Source: Glomus cerebriforme
Taxonomy: Eukaryota; Glomeromycota; Glomeromycetes; Glomerales; Glomeraceae
Direction: 5' to 3'
Length of the DNA stretch: 51,028 nt
Assembly (NCBI GenBank): GCA_003550305.1
Contig: QKYT01000505.1
Coordinates: 34,468 to 85,495, forward strand
Positions within the stretch are counted from its first letter, which is position 1; each line of letters begins with the position of its first letter. The notes under the pieces were generated by a model. That model searched no databases, had not been told where the DNA came from, and saw only the letters and a program-made list of their open reading frames with translations. The position numbers and the translations under genes were made by a program. Of this stretch, positions 1-10,578 are shown in pieces.

Positions 1-335
1 AAGAATGTATAAATATATATTATATTTAAAAAAAATGAAATACTTCATCGGCTTATTTTATTGAATTAAAATAAGCAAAGTGAAACTTTGGTTTGTTTAT
101 TAGAAAGCTTAAGGTTATTTATCTAATTCAAATGTATAAAAATTCAGTTNTTTTCATTTATCTTTTATAATTTTCAAGTTCTTTAATATAAACAAACTTC
201 CATGTGTTGTCCTTTTCTAAATACCATAAGTCAAATAAATAAGGCAAATGCCAAAATTAAGATTTATTTCTTTTAAGTAATACAATTCGTTGTATTAAAA
301 TGTAGTTTTAGTTTAGACCAAGATTTAATATTAAA
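1..335. other. AT-rich spacer, no gene recognised
   Basis: Low-complexity AT-rich DNA with one undetermined base near position 150. No open frame with recognisable similarity was seen on either strand. It lies upstream of a decayed kinase fragment and may hold further decayed sequence of that copy. Confidence 0.5.
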
Positions 336-744
336 GTACCTCAATTAATTAATGATAAAACTAAACAATGTTAGATGCAGATCTATTAAAAAGACTAACT
401 GCAGAATATTTATATGAAAAATTCTATCAATGAAGTGATCAATATATAATGAGTGATGAAATTTATAAACAAATTAAAGAAGCAGACGAATTTAATGAAA
501 AACAATCATCTTTTACTAAATCAGTTAATACTGAACTTAAATATACTACGCATACTCAAGCTATTTATACAAGTAGACTATTGAATTTTAAAAATTTACC
601 TGAACCAAAAAATGCAGTTAATGAAGAAGAATATTCAGGTAATTAAAACTATTTAATACAATATATAGTTTGTTAAATAAAGTAATATTATTTTTTATTT
701 TATAGAATCTTATAAAAATTGATTTAACTAAACCCCCAAGGTAA
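336..744 (+). pseudogene. C-terminal remnant of a TKL-like kinase gene
   Basis: This is the tail end of a kinase of the fungal expansion. Around 366 the sequence resembles the CWDADP motif that ends the C-lobe, but bases are missing inside the Trp/Asp codons. The frame from about 369 then reads MLDADLLKRLTAEYLYEKFYQ-like residues up to an in-frame TGA at 432-434, where a Trp is expected in this family. Beyond it, codons 449-638 keep the conserved tail motif THTQAIYTSRLLNF followed by NLPEP. A donor at 639 and an acceptor ending at 705 look like a normal intron, and the last exon ends at a stop at 720-722. One extra base there appears to have broken a longer ending (an IDLTK-like reading in another frame). 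No kinase N-lobe or catalytic loop lies upstream, so this is a truncated, multiply broken copy. Confidence 0.7.
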
Positions 745-816
745 AATTTAAATGAATTTAAAATTATTAAATTTTGTAATTTTAATTTTGGCGATTTCTA
801 TTTGTACACGTAGTGT

Positions 817-846
817 GTGGACATGTATCATGTGGACACGTATCAT
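817..846. repeat. 15-bp direct tandem duplication
   Basis: Two adjacent copies of GTGGACAYGTATCAT (817-831 and 832-846) differ at one position. The repeat lies in non-coding sequence with no recognised function. Confidence 0.75.
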
Positions 847-1129
847 GTGATTCAATAAATTTTATATCATGTGACTTTAAACTGTTTTATTATATAAAAT
901 CAATTAACCAATCATGTACAATAAATGGCTATTCATTTTGTCATAAAAAATCCATATTCACAATGTTGTTTTGTATCTGTTGCTTCGGCAACGTTTTTAT
1001 TATTTCATAAATAATAAAGTAGTTAAAAGCCACGTGTAATGATGCAATGCCTGTGCGACATAAAAAACATATATTAACGCTCAGCCCTTTCACATGCACA
1101 TTAATACAGGGTAATTTAGGAGCGAAACC
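847..1129. other. Spacer, no gene recognised
   Basis: The open frame across 813-1010 is Cys/Ile/Phe-rich, starts inside the tandem repeat and shows no domain. It looks like chance. Nothing else was recognised. Confidence 0.4.
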
Positions 1130-1378
1130 TTAAGTGGTGATTCGCAAATAAAGTAGAGATAAGTTATGATATTCTAGAATCTGAGAGATTTTTCCGCCAT
1201 CTATGCAGAAACTCTTAGAGTACTAATAAGTATTATGAAATTATACTTTGGAATCTGGAAAAAAGGATGATTACTTCCAATCAGCTCTGTGAAAGGCTAG
1301 AGGATTAAAATTTATAATTGTCCTTTCCCCGAAAAATCTTATAAACTCTCTCTACTTCTTGGACGGATCACCACTTAA
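1130..1378. mobile_element. Possible MITE with imperfect terminal inverted repeats
   Basis: TTAAGTGGTGATTCG at 1130-1144 is matched in inverted orientation by CGGATCACCACTTAA at 1364-1378 (14 of 15). The similarity continues inward imperfectly for about 30 more bases through an AAGTAGAGA block on the left and its complement on the right. The interior has no open frame. The TTAA at both outer edges could be a target duplication, as piggyBac-type elements leave, or simply part of the inverted repeat. A second, outer inverted pair (1122-1133 with 1451-1462) suggests the element could be larger. Its family is not established. Confidence 0.5.
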
Positions 1379-1631
1379 TTCGTGATCAGTAAGTTGGAGA
1401 CCTGGGATTATTCTTATCACTGGGAATTCTCATTCCAATGACCCTAATCATTAAAGTTTCGCACATCGGAGTGTGGCATGTGGCATGTGGAAAATGAAAT
1501 TTCACGTTGATTAACATAAAATTGAGATATATTTAGCAAATGTCGTTTTATTAAAAATAATTTAGCAATTTACAAAGTATTTCCTTGATGTACATGTGTT
1601 CACTTTAAGTTTTCTAATATATCTGGATATA
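1379..1631. other. Spacer beside inverted-repeat element
   Basis: Includes the outer inverted-repeat arm TTAAAGTTTCGC at 1451-1462 and a short GTGTGGCATGTGGCATGTGG stretch near 1470. No coding signal was seen. Confidence 0.4.
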
Positions 1632-1817
1632 TCAAGCTATTGTATCAAATAACATCCTGAATAAGGATATTTGACCTAGCGCCTTATTCTTCCCGCCCTC
1701 CGCTAGACGTTTCTTGCGAGTATCTAAATTTCCAGTTCTTGGCTGGTTATAAGCTGTGAGTAATCCATTAATTTCGGTAGCATTAGCGTTCTTTATATCT
1801 TGTAAGTCCTGCGGTCT
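1632..1817 (-). pseudogene. Short coding-like remnant of unknown family
   Basis: On the minus strand, 61 codons are open between a TAG at 1818-1820 and a TGA at 1632-1634. Composition is protein-like (Asn, Lys, Arg, Gly and Leu mixed, including TGNLDTRKKRLAEGGKNKA) and clearly less AT-biased than the surroundings. There is no start codon in the open stretch. The bases AAATTTTAG just upstream could be a splice acceptor, so this may be the last exon of a gene or a transposon fragment. I do not recognise the family. Confidence 0.35.
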
Positions 1818-1820
1818 CTA

Positions 1821-2615
1821 AATTTTTTCTAGGACATCATTTGAGTTACCAAAATGATATCCACTTATAGTGTGGTCATTTTATCCATTAATTAATAATA
1901 AAACAATATGATGAAATTTTATTGCTATGCTCTCCATTTTTCTCTTGAATAATTTTGTATTTTTATATACAATATATTCTGTAAGAATTTTTATTGTCAT
2001 TTCGTTAAATGTATACTTATAATACCATTTTATTCAAACTTTTATGGTATTAATAATTGTCTTATTGAAAGTATGATAAATGATGGTAATAACTACACGA
2101 TCATTAAGTTAATAATTGAAGACAACTTACGTAGATGTTATTTTTAGAATTTTGATCCGTCCATAGTAGAGTTTTTTTTTAAGAAATTTTAATTATTCAA
2201 AAAGTTTTATTATTAAATTGTTAATTATCATAAACAAATTAAAAAAAAATATGCTTTTTTTTTTAATAATTACCTATCTAATTTATACCCTTCCATAAAA
2301 CTTTAACATATTAATTTTGGATACATTATGGATTTAAAAATGATAAAAGAATTATAAACTGGTTTTTACTCGAGAGCTTCACTTCTAGCCTGAGATAGCT
2401 GACTATTCAGAGAATAGATTTGAGTATTTAAATTTGTTTTTTCTGTATTCCACCTCAGTTGCTGATTTCAAAAAATAGAATCCGCTTTATTATTTTCTTT
2501 TATATCATACTGCTTATTCTCTAAACATTTATATTCACGACGCTTTAATAACAATCATGGTAAAGTTTATATTATAATGCACAAGCCCATGAGAAGTAAA
2601 TCAAAAGTGCGTACT
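1821..2615. other. AT-rich spacer, nothing recognised
   Basis: No open frames of note, no RNA gene and no clear repeat were seen on either strand. Confidence 0.45.
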
Positions 2616-2623
2616 ATTGTCAC

Positions 2624-3084
2624 TAGGGAAGGCACGTGTTTTAAAACAAGATGTTTTAAAACAATTTAAGTCAGTTTTTTATTGGTTTAAAACGTTTTTT
2701 TTTTGTTTTAAAACATTGATCGGTATGATTATTATAATAAAATTGCGTAATTATATTTTAATCAATTAACAACCTTTTTTGTATTTTTAAGCAACCTTTC
2801 ATATTTTACTGTATAAGTGATCTCTTTGCAAAACAACCTTTTTAAAATTATGTCTCGTATGATGAAAACTAAATAAATTTTATTGAAATGACGAAGATTG
2901 AGTAATTTTATTGAAAATATAATAAAGTGTCTAAAAATTGGAAAATATTAGAAAAGACTGTCTGAAAATGACAAAAAAAATTAAAAATTAATATATATTA
3001 TATAATAAAATGCTTAGATTTTTGTTGCAAATATGTATTACGTAGTAAAGGTGCTTAAATGTTTAATGTTTTTTGCCATCCCTA
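2624..3084. mobile_element. hAT-type MITE, 461 bp, with 8-bp target duplication
   Basis: The element starts TAGGGAAGGCA and ends TTGCCATCCCTA, giving inverted termini of the TAGGGATGGCA kind typical of hAT transposons. It is bracketed by identical 8-bp direct repeats ATTGTCAC at 2616-2623 and 3085-3092, the duplication length expected for hAT insertion. The left subterminal part carries repeated GTTTTAAAAC-type palindromes (about 2638-2715), like hAT transposase-binding repeats. There is no transposase coding capacity, so it is non-autonomous. The family assignment rests on termini and duplication length only. Confidence 0.8.
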
Positions 3085-3092
3085 ATTGTCAC

Positions 3093-3688
3093 TAATGTAC
3101 TGTATGAATTTTTTTCACACAAAAATTTAGGATGGTGTTTGTTTATGAAAATTGTCTCCAAATTCAACCATTCCATTTTAGTCCTTACCGAAATAAATCT
3201 TACAATGTAAATATAATATTCTACTCTTCAAAATTTTATTTTTAATAACGGTTAAAAGAAATTATTGCACTTACTTAAATTACTTAAATTTACCATATAC
3301 CATATGCAATTAGATTTAGCATAGAAATCTTGATTGAATTTATTTAGTATTTATTTATTTGATTTTAATAATTTTATTTAATTTGAATATTCTTTTTTTT
3401 TTTTTGAAGATGACACCCAGTATTATAATTTTTTAAAAATTATAAAAATAATTTTATTTATTTTATGGACAACTTACGTAATTCTTAAAATATAATATTG
3501 TTAAATAATAAATATTAAATAAAAAAGAAAATTGCTAAATATCACCGCAGGTGACCAGCATCAGGGTGGAATTTCGGGCAGAATTAAAAATGAGATGAAA
3601 CTTTGCCCAAAATTCCATAAAAAAATATCATAAAAAAATTAAAATTTAAAAAATATCAGGTTAATTTAAAAGTATTGTCTTCTTTAAT
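3093..3688. other. 3' flank of kinase gene A (cassette flank)
   Basis: AT-rich sequence homologous to the 3' flanks of genes B, D, E and F, for example the GATAYCCAGTATTATAAT-like block and the repeated ATTAAATAAAATTATT stretches. A poly-T run lies near 3393. No separate gene was seen. Confidence 0.5.
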
Positions 3689-5459
3689 TTACTTTTCATA
3701 ATTAATGTCTAAATATCAACAAGTAATTAATTTAATTAATTAAATAATATTGTAAATGAGATAAAATCTTTTTCTTACCTAATTTGTTTAAATCAGTAAT
3801 AATACAGCCAAGACATTCGGAAGTATAAGCATTGGCTTCATGATTAAAAAAATAATTTTAATAATTTTAATAAATAAAAAAAAATCAGTTAAAATAATTT
3901 ACCTGCTGTATTTCTTGAAGATATAAATTCTTTCTGATTTGAACAATTTACAGGTTCAGGTAAATTTGAAAAATTGAGAAGACGACTTGTATAAATTGCT
4001 TGAGTATGTGTTTCATATAATTGTGTTTTTGTTGTTGATTTTGTAATTGGAGTAAAGTTATATGTTAATTCTTTAAGCTCTTCAACTTGTTTTGAATATT
4101 TTGAATACTGAATTTCTTCTGAAGACTGATTATCTACATAAACATGACTTACAAAATTATCAAAAACTTCTTTAGAAGTTGGACGATTTTCTGGATTTGC
4201 ATCCCAACATTTTTGAATTAATTCTTTTAGAAAATCTGGTGTTTCATCTCTTATTTTTGGACGGTTACCACGACAAATATCCAATGCAAGATAATAATCA
4301 TGTGGTTCATCGTTAAATGGAGGAATTATAGAAATTATTTCATTAATAATAATACCCAATGAATATACGTCAGATTTCTGTGTGTATTCTTTTCCACGTA
4401 ATATTTCAGGTGCCATATATGGCATTACTCCATAGATCTTTTTAGTATCTGTTTCATCTGCTGGTTTACAAGATCCAAAATCACTAATAAATGAATATCT
4501 ATCCTTGGATTGCAAAACATTACCCAAGTGAAGATCTTTATGAATTGAATTACCATCTCCATGAATAACAAAAAAAAGTCCACAAAGGATACCACGCATA
4601 ATTCCCAATTTTTGTTTCCAGGTTATTGTATTAAAATTTTGATCAAGATAAGAACGTAAACTACCATTTTTGAAAAATCGTAATACTAGTGCATAATTCT
4701 GTGTATTGGGCTCTTTAGTAACTCCATAACAGTTTATTATACCAGCATAACCATTACATTTTTTGAAAAATTTTATCTGTAATTTAATAAAAAATAATTG
4801 AATAAAAAAGTATAAAAATGACTTAAATTTCATTGATATTTATTTATTTTACAAACCTCATTTATAAAATCTTCACTTATATTAAATGATGAATTATTGA
4901 ATACTTTTAAAGCAACTCGTCCTTGTCCATATCTTTCCCAGCTATTAGATTCTTTTTTCCATTTTTTAATTCCTCCGTCTATCCAAGTAGCTGAATATAC
5001 TTTAGCAAACCCTCCTTCGGCTATGTATTTAATATCATTAAATTTATCATAAGGAATCCATTCTAATATCCTTAACCCGTAAGAAAGTTGATTATGTTGT
5101 ATTAATTCATCAATATCTTTGTTCCCACTAGTCCACTTATCAAAATCTTCTTGAAAGTGTTTTATATTGCAAGGTTCACATCCAATGATATTTGTATTTG
5201 ATCGAAAACATTCTTTACATTTTCCATGCAATCTATGTTTTTTTTCTTCTTCATCAGTTTCTTTCTCATAACAACTTTTACAATAACAATAACAATTAGG
5301 TTTAATAAGTATTTTTTGATCACAATTTTCACATAAAACAAGATCATAATCCTGAAATTTCATTATTCTTTCGTAATTATCCAAATCATAATCCGACATT
5401 TTAAAAACTGAAACATTCTGCTCACATAAATTATTTTCAATGGAGTTTACTTCTGACAT
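3689..5459 (-). CDS. Kinase A: Cys-rich zinc-finger plus TKL-like protein kinase
   Basis: Four exons on the minus strand: 5459-4857, 4776-3903, 3835-3779 and 3708-3689, giving about 517 aa. Residues 43-97 carry four CxxC pairs (43/46, 60/63, 81/84, 94/97), consistent with two zinc sites. The kinase domain follows: Gly-loop AEGGFAKVY near 147, Lys185 in VALK, HKD with Asp near 282 and the Asn of DLHLGN, DFG near 300, APE near 323, and CWDANPENRPT at the C-lobe end. The key residues suggest an active enzyme, although the first and third Gly-loop glycines are Ala. The tail has THTQAIYTSRLLNF/NLPEP and a CxxC-bearing mini-exon. Intron 1 falls between the ATP-binding Lys and helix alpha-C. The exon 3 acceptor is shifted three bases relative to the other copies, costing one codon without changing frame. 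The gene likely acts in cytosolic signalling; the substrate is unknown. Confidence 0.87.
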
Positions 5460-5570
5460 GATTAATTTTGTATTTTTAATCTGAGTTACAACAAATTGAC
5501 GTTTTTAAGTCAGTTTGATTTTAAAATACAAAATAATAAAAATTTTTTGTGATTAAGGTTCAAATTGGCG

Positions 5571-5640
5571 TTCAAAGAAAATAAAAAAAAAAAATTTTTC
5601 TTTGTTGTTAATTGACACAGACCATATTTATTGTCAATGT
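5571..5640 (-). promoter_or_regulatory. Conserved upstream box of the kinase cassette (A copy)
   Basis: Roughly 110-180 bp before the start codon, an AAGGTTCAAATTGGCGTTCAAAGAAA-type block, an A/T run and a TTGACACAGACCATATTTAT-type block occur in fixed order. The same arrangement recurs before genes B (about 10681-10757), D (about 19692-19770), E (about 24122-24200) and F (about 33369-33450). It is probably promoter or 5'-leader sequence; function is inferred only from conservation among the copies. Confidence 0.5.
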
Positions 5641-7500
5641 TTTTACTGCACTCAAAACAATTATGTCATATTTTATTCTTGTGTTATAAACATGCAACGA
5701 AACACAAAATTCTAATGGAAAAGTTGTGGAATGTTTTTTTAATTTTAGTTCAAATTACGATCATGTAATACTGATTGTAATATGGTCATTGCTGTTACAA
5801 AAAAAAGATTTTTAATAATTTTTTTGATTCTTTTTTAAATTTTGAATGTTAACATTCATATGATGTCGTGTAAAATAATACAAATCAAAAAATAAATAAA
5901 TAAATAAAATAAAATTTAAAACCTAAATCATACTTGCTATTTTCAAATTTTTCGGATTTTCCATTTTGAACTTTTGGCCCAGATGGAACATTTTAATATG
6001 CAGCCTTTTAAACAATGATGTTTCAAGAAATCAAGAAATCATATTTATCAATAAGTTATATTCTTTAGTGCAAAAAATCCGCAATATTATCCTAAAACAT
6101 TTTGATAATAAATTAAAAGAAAATCAAAATCTATATTTGATTAATCCAAACCTGTTGAATATTTTACTAGTCTTTCAATACCTATTTCATTCAACAAAAG
6201 TACTGAAATTCATGTTATTAAAAGTTTAAAAAACAAACGTGAAAAATATTTATATTTGAATATTAAATAGATTAAACCATTTTATATTTATGTATAATTG
6301 CTCCAGTCCGTGACTTATTTACAATTATTTAGTAATAAATTAAGATTTGATAATTTGGTTTACAAATTTTTGGTGTTATATATTATTTATTTATATTTAT
6401 CATTAAATATGTATACATAATTTAAATGGTGCTTTTTTAGACTATGAAATATATATGAAATGCTATTATTTTCGTTTTTTAAAAAACTTATTATTGGAGA
6501 ATATGAAGTTTTTTATCAGTTTCTACTTTAGATTAATATCGTTTGAATTATTTATACACAAAGTTCCTTGTTAATTACAAAGAATATGATGATATATTAT
6601 TAGTAAAATAAAATTTATTAACGAGATGAAAGTTAATTACATTATTTATTTTGTGACAATATTAGGAGCAGAGGTAATACCAATCGATTGCTGATAGCTG
6701 CCAATTTTTTACAAGTTGATACTCAAAGTTAATTAATGATTTTTTTAAAAAAATGTGGATTTTATGTTAATTATAATTTTAATCTTACGTGTGAATTTTT
6801 GTATCTTGATAACATATTGTATTTCTCATCTTTTTTTTTTTTTACGTTACAAAGATTTGATTCATGATAAAAATTCGAGGACAAATAGTGGCATGGTTGA
6901 TTTAGTTTTTCAACTAAAATATAATTTGATCGAAGGAATTTTGTTACCTATGATTAATTTTGTTGTTTGATTATCTAAATCTCATTCATATTATTTAATA
7001 TATTTAATTTTATCTATAAATCAAAAAGTAGTCAAACTATTAAATTGAAAAGAAATTTATTGTAGAGAACCTAATTTTTCCTTATTCAGTAATCGTTGTA
7101 CTACTAAATTTGTAATACAACCTTAATTATATATTTTTTCGATTTATCCCATAAAGTTCCCGTGAATGATTATCAAAACACTTGCAAGGTATGATCAACC
7201 GGAAAACTTTGCCTGCGAATTAAATTAGAATTTGATCGCAGCACATCTAAAATTTTTTATTTATTGTTGCGAAGCGAAGGACTATATATGTTTACGAAAG
7301 GGTATCACAAAGATCACGTGGAAATTTCCGGTTGTCCGTACGCGTAAATTGACGAATAAAAATCGTTATTTTGATTGATGTTACGTTGGACAAGATATAC
7401 TGATAACTGATAACAATTAATGTCGCACAAATAATTTTTTTCCTTAAAACTCCGACTTACAATGGTTTCCATTGCCTAGTTTACACTACATTTATGTAAC
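5641..7500. repeat. Upstream part of kinase cassette (A copy)
   Basis: This non-coding stretch is related, in inverted orientation, to sequence upstream of D (about 17440-19690), E (about 22900-24120) and F (about 32700-33370). Shared landmarks include GGAATTTTGTTACCTATGAT (complement near 17610) and GCAATCGATTGGTATTAC-like sequence. Open frames at 5966-6229 and 6755-6970 are not preserved between copies, so they are not called as genes. Confidence 0.6.
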
Positions 7501-8831
7501 CTATATAATACAGTAACACAATAAATTATGTAAATGAAATAACTTTAAAATTAAATTTATTAATAATCATTCTTAAAATGTAAATAAAATATTCTCGTGT
7601 TCCAAGATTAAATGATACAGAATGAATTCAATTAGAATGACTAAAAGCCAATCATGAGCATCATTGCATCCATGAACTAACGAGATTTTTTTTTTCATTA
7701 TAAATATAAATAATAAGTTACTTTTTCACTTTTTTTTATAACTATTTATTTTACTTTTACTTTATTAATTTTTTTTTATTTCTTTAAAAACAACGTATTT
7801 AAATTTACAGTGTATTTTTAAAACCTTCTTTTCATAATAGGTAAAATTAATTAAGAAATAAAATTGCACATTAATCAAATCAGTACAAACTTTACCGTGT
7901 ACAAAAGCTTAGTTAATTGACATCAAAAAAGTTTTTTTTCAACCATCTTTGTAATACTTTTTTTTTGATCTTTTGAATTTTTTAAATGATGATGAAACGT
8001 TGAACAGTTTAATGTTGATAAGACGAGAAATAAATAATAAATAATCTAATAATAGATAATAAAATCATAAAATGTGTAACGAGAATTAGTCACTGCGCCA
8101 TGATGATCACGCAAATGATACTTTCCTTTTATAGAAGAAAAATTCGTAAGAATTTTCTTTGATACTGCTAATTTAAAATTAAAGAATTCCCGATCATTAA
8201 ATCCCACCGTGGATACTGAAAGGAAAAATACTGGCTAGTTTCTCATATAAATTACAAAATCACAAAAAATCACATAAATTTTTGTTTCAAACCTACAAAT
8301 ACGAAGATTAAATGAACATAGTACTGTATATCGATATGTAATGCTTAATATTTTTAAATAAAAACTATTGTTTGAATGTTTTGTTAACTAAACGAATCTT
8401 ATTGTTGTAATGTTTGGTTCTTTATATTTAAAATTCATATCATATGAGACGTCAAAATGTTATAATTAAAAAAATATATTTTATGTTAATTAATTTATTG
8501 TAACATTTCTACTATTTAAAATATTTTTTAACGAAATTATTATAAATTAGGAAACTTGATTGAATTAATTTAGTATTTGTTTATTTGATTTTAATAATTT
8601 CATTTAATTTAAATAAATATAATAAATAAATATATATATTTTGAAGAGGATACCCAGTATTATAATTATTAAAATAATTATAAAAATAATTTTTATTTTA
8701 TTTTATGGATATAAATTTATGAAATTCTTAAAATATATGAAATAATAAATATAAATAAAAAATATCATAAAAAAAATAATAATAAATTCTAAAAGATATC
8801 AGGTTAATTTAAAAGTATTGTCTGCTTTAAT
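7501..8831. repeat. 3' flank of kinase cassette (B copy)
   Basis: Non-coding sequence that recurs inverted after gene D (about 21620-22850), partly near 17080-17340, and again at 32308-32700. Landmarks are the TTAATCTTGGAACACGAGAA / AGTCATTCTAATTGAATTC pair and TGACGTCTCATATGATATGA. It marks one edge of the duplicated cassette. Confidence 0.6.
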
Positions 8832-10578
8832 TTACTTTTCATCATTAGTATCTAAATATCAATAAATAATTAATTTAATTAATTTTAATAATATCGTAAA
8901 CAAGTTAAAATCTTTCTTACCTAATTTACTTAAATCAGTAATGATACAGTCAAAACATTCAGAGGTATAGGCATTGACTTCTTTTATGATTAAAAATAAT
9001 TTTAATAAGTTTCATAAAATAAAAAAAAATGCAAAATAATTGTAAATAATTTACTTTCTGTATTTCTTGAAGATATAAATTCTTTCTGATTTGAACAATT
9101 TACAGGTTCAGGTAGATTTGATAAATTGAGAAGTCGACTTGTATAAATTGCTTGCGTATGTGTTTCATATATTCGTGTTTTTGTTGTTGATTTTGTAATT
9201 GGAGTAAAATTATAAGTTAATTCTTTAAGCTCTTCAACTTGTTTTGAATACTGAAATTTATCTACATAAATATAACTACCTATTTTATAATGAACTTCTT
9301 TAGCAGTTGGACGATTTTCTGGAATTGCATCCCAACATTTGTGGATTAATTCTTTTAGTAAGTCTGGTGTTTCATTTCTTATTTCTGGGCGTTTACCACG
9401 ACAAATATCCAATGCAAGATAATAATCATGTGGTTCATCATTAAATGGAGGAATTGTAGAAATTATTTCATTAATGATAATACCCAATGAATATATATCA
9501 GATTTCTGTGTGTATTCTTTTCCACGTAATATTTCAGGTGCCATATATGGCATTACTCCATAAATCTTTTTATTATTATCAGAATTTGATGAATTTTCAT
9601 CTGCTGGTTTGCAAAATCCAAAATCACTAATACATGTTTTATTTCTATCCTTGGATTGCAAAATATTACCCAGATGAAGATCTTTATGAATTGAATTAGT
9701 AATATGAATAATTTTAAGTCCAATAATGATATATTCTATAATATCTAATTTTTGTTTCCAAGTTATTGTATTAAAATTTTGATCAAGATAAGAACGTAAA
9801 CTACCATTTTCAAAAAATCGTAATACTAGTGCATAATTTTGTGTATTGGGCTCTTTAGTAACTCCATAACATCTTATTATACCAGCATGAATACGTTTTC
9901 CGAAAAATTTCATCTATAATTTTTAATAAAAAAAAAATAATTGAATAGGAAGTATAAAAATATCTTAATTTCATTTATTTTACAAACCTCATTTATAAAA
10001 TCTTCACTTATATTATCTGATGAATTATTGAATACTTTTAAAGCAACCTTAAGTGGTTCAGATCTTTCCCACCTATTAGATTCTTTATTCCATTTTTTAA
10101 TCCTTCCATCTATCCAAGTAGCTGAATGTACTTTAGAAAAGCCACCTTCGGCTATATATTTAATATCATTAAATTTATCATATGGAATCCATTCTAATAT
10201 GAAATCGCGTGAAAGTTGAATATCTTGTATTAATTTGTCAATATCTTTATTTCCACTAGTCCACTTATCAAAATCTTCTTGATAGCGTATTATATCACAA
10301 GGTTTGCACCCACGGTAATATGTATTTGCTTGAAAACATTCTTTACATTTTCCATATCTCATACGATTTTTTTCTTCTTCATCAGTTTCTTTCTCATAAC
10401 AATCATTACAAAAACTATAACCATATTTAAATTTTTGATCACATTTTTCACATAAAAGAAGATCATAATCCTGAAATTTTGCTTTTCTTTCATCCCAATC
10501 CAAATCATAATCTGATATTTTAAAAATTAAAAAATTCTGCTCACATAAATTTTTATCAATGGTGTTTATTTCTGTCAT
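8832..10578 (-). CDS. Kinase B: Cys-rich zinc-finger plus TKL-like protein kinase
   Basis: Four exons on the minus strand: 10578-9988, 9913-9055, 8980-8921 and 8851-8832, about 509 aa. The N-terminal region has four CxxC pairs (CEKC, CNDC, CKEC, CKPC). The kinase domain keeps AEGGFSKVHSATW, VALK, HKDLHLGN, SDFGFCKPAD, YMAPE and the CW..NRPT end of the C-lobe. Exon 2 starts MKFFGKRIHAGIIRCYG, the same flavour as gene D and unlike A, E and F. The tail motif THTQAIYTSRLLN is intact, and the last exons read a CxxC mini-exon and DTNDEK. The exon 2 donor is AAA|GTAAAT, where the other copies have CAG|GTAAAT; the frame is preserved. Start codon and 5' sequence match the paralogues. Probably a functional kinase; target unknown. 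Confidence 0.87.

Noticed and set aside
1130..1480. Possible structured RNA gene (5S rRNA or tRNA-like)
   Set aside because: I could not match the 5S core or tRNA A/B boxes. The inverted arms are better explained by a MITE.
5966..6229. Open frame of 87 codons upstream of kinase A
   Set aside because: The homologous sequence upstream of D and E does not keep this frame, and composition is that of AT-rich spacer.
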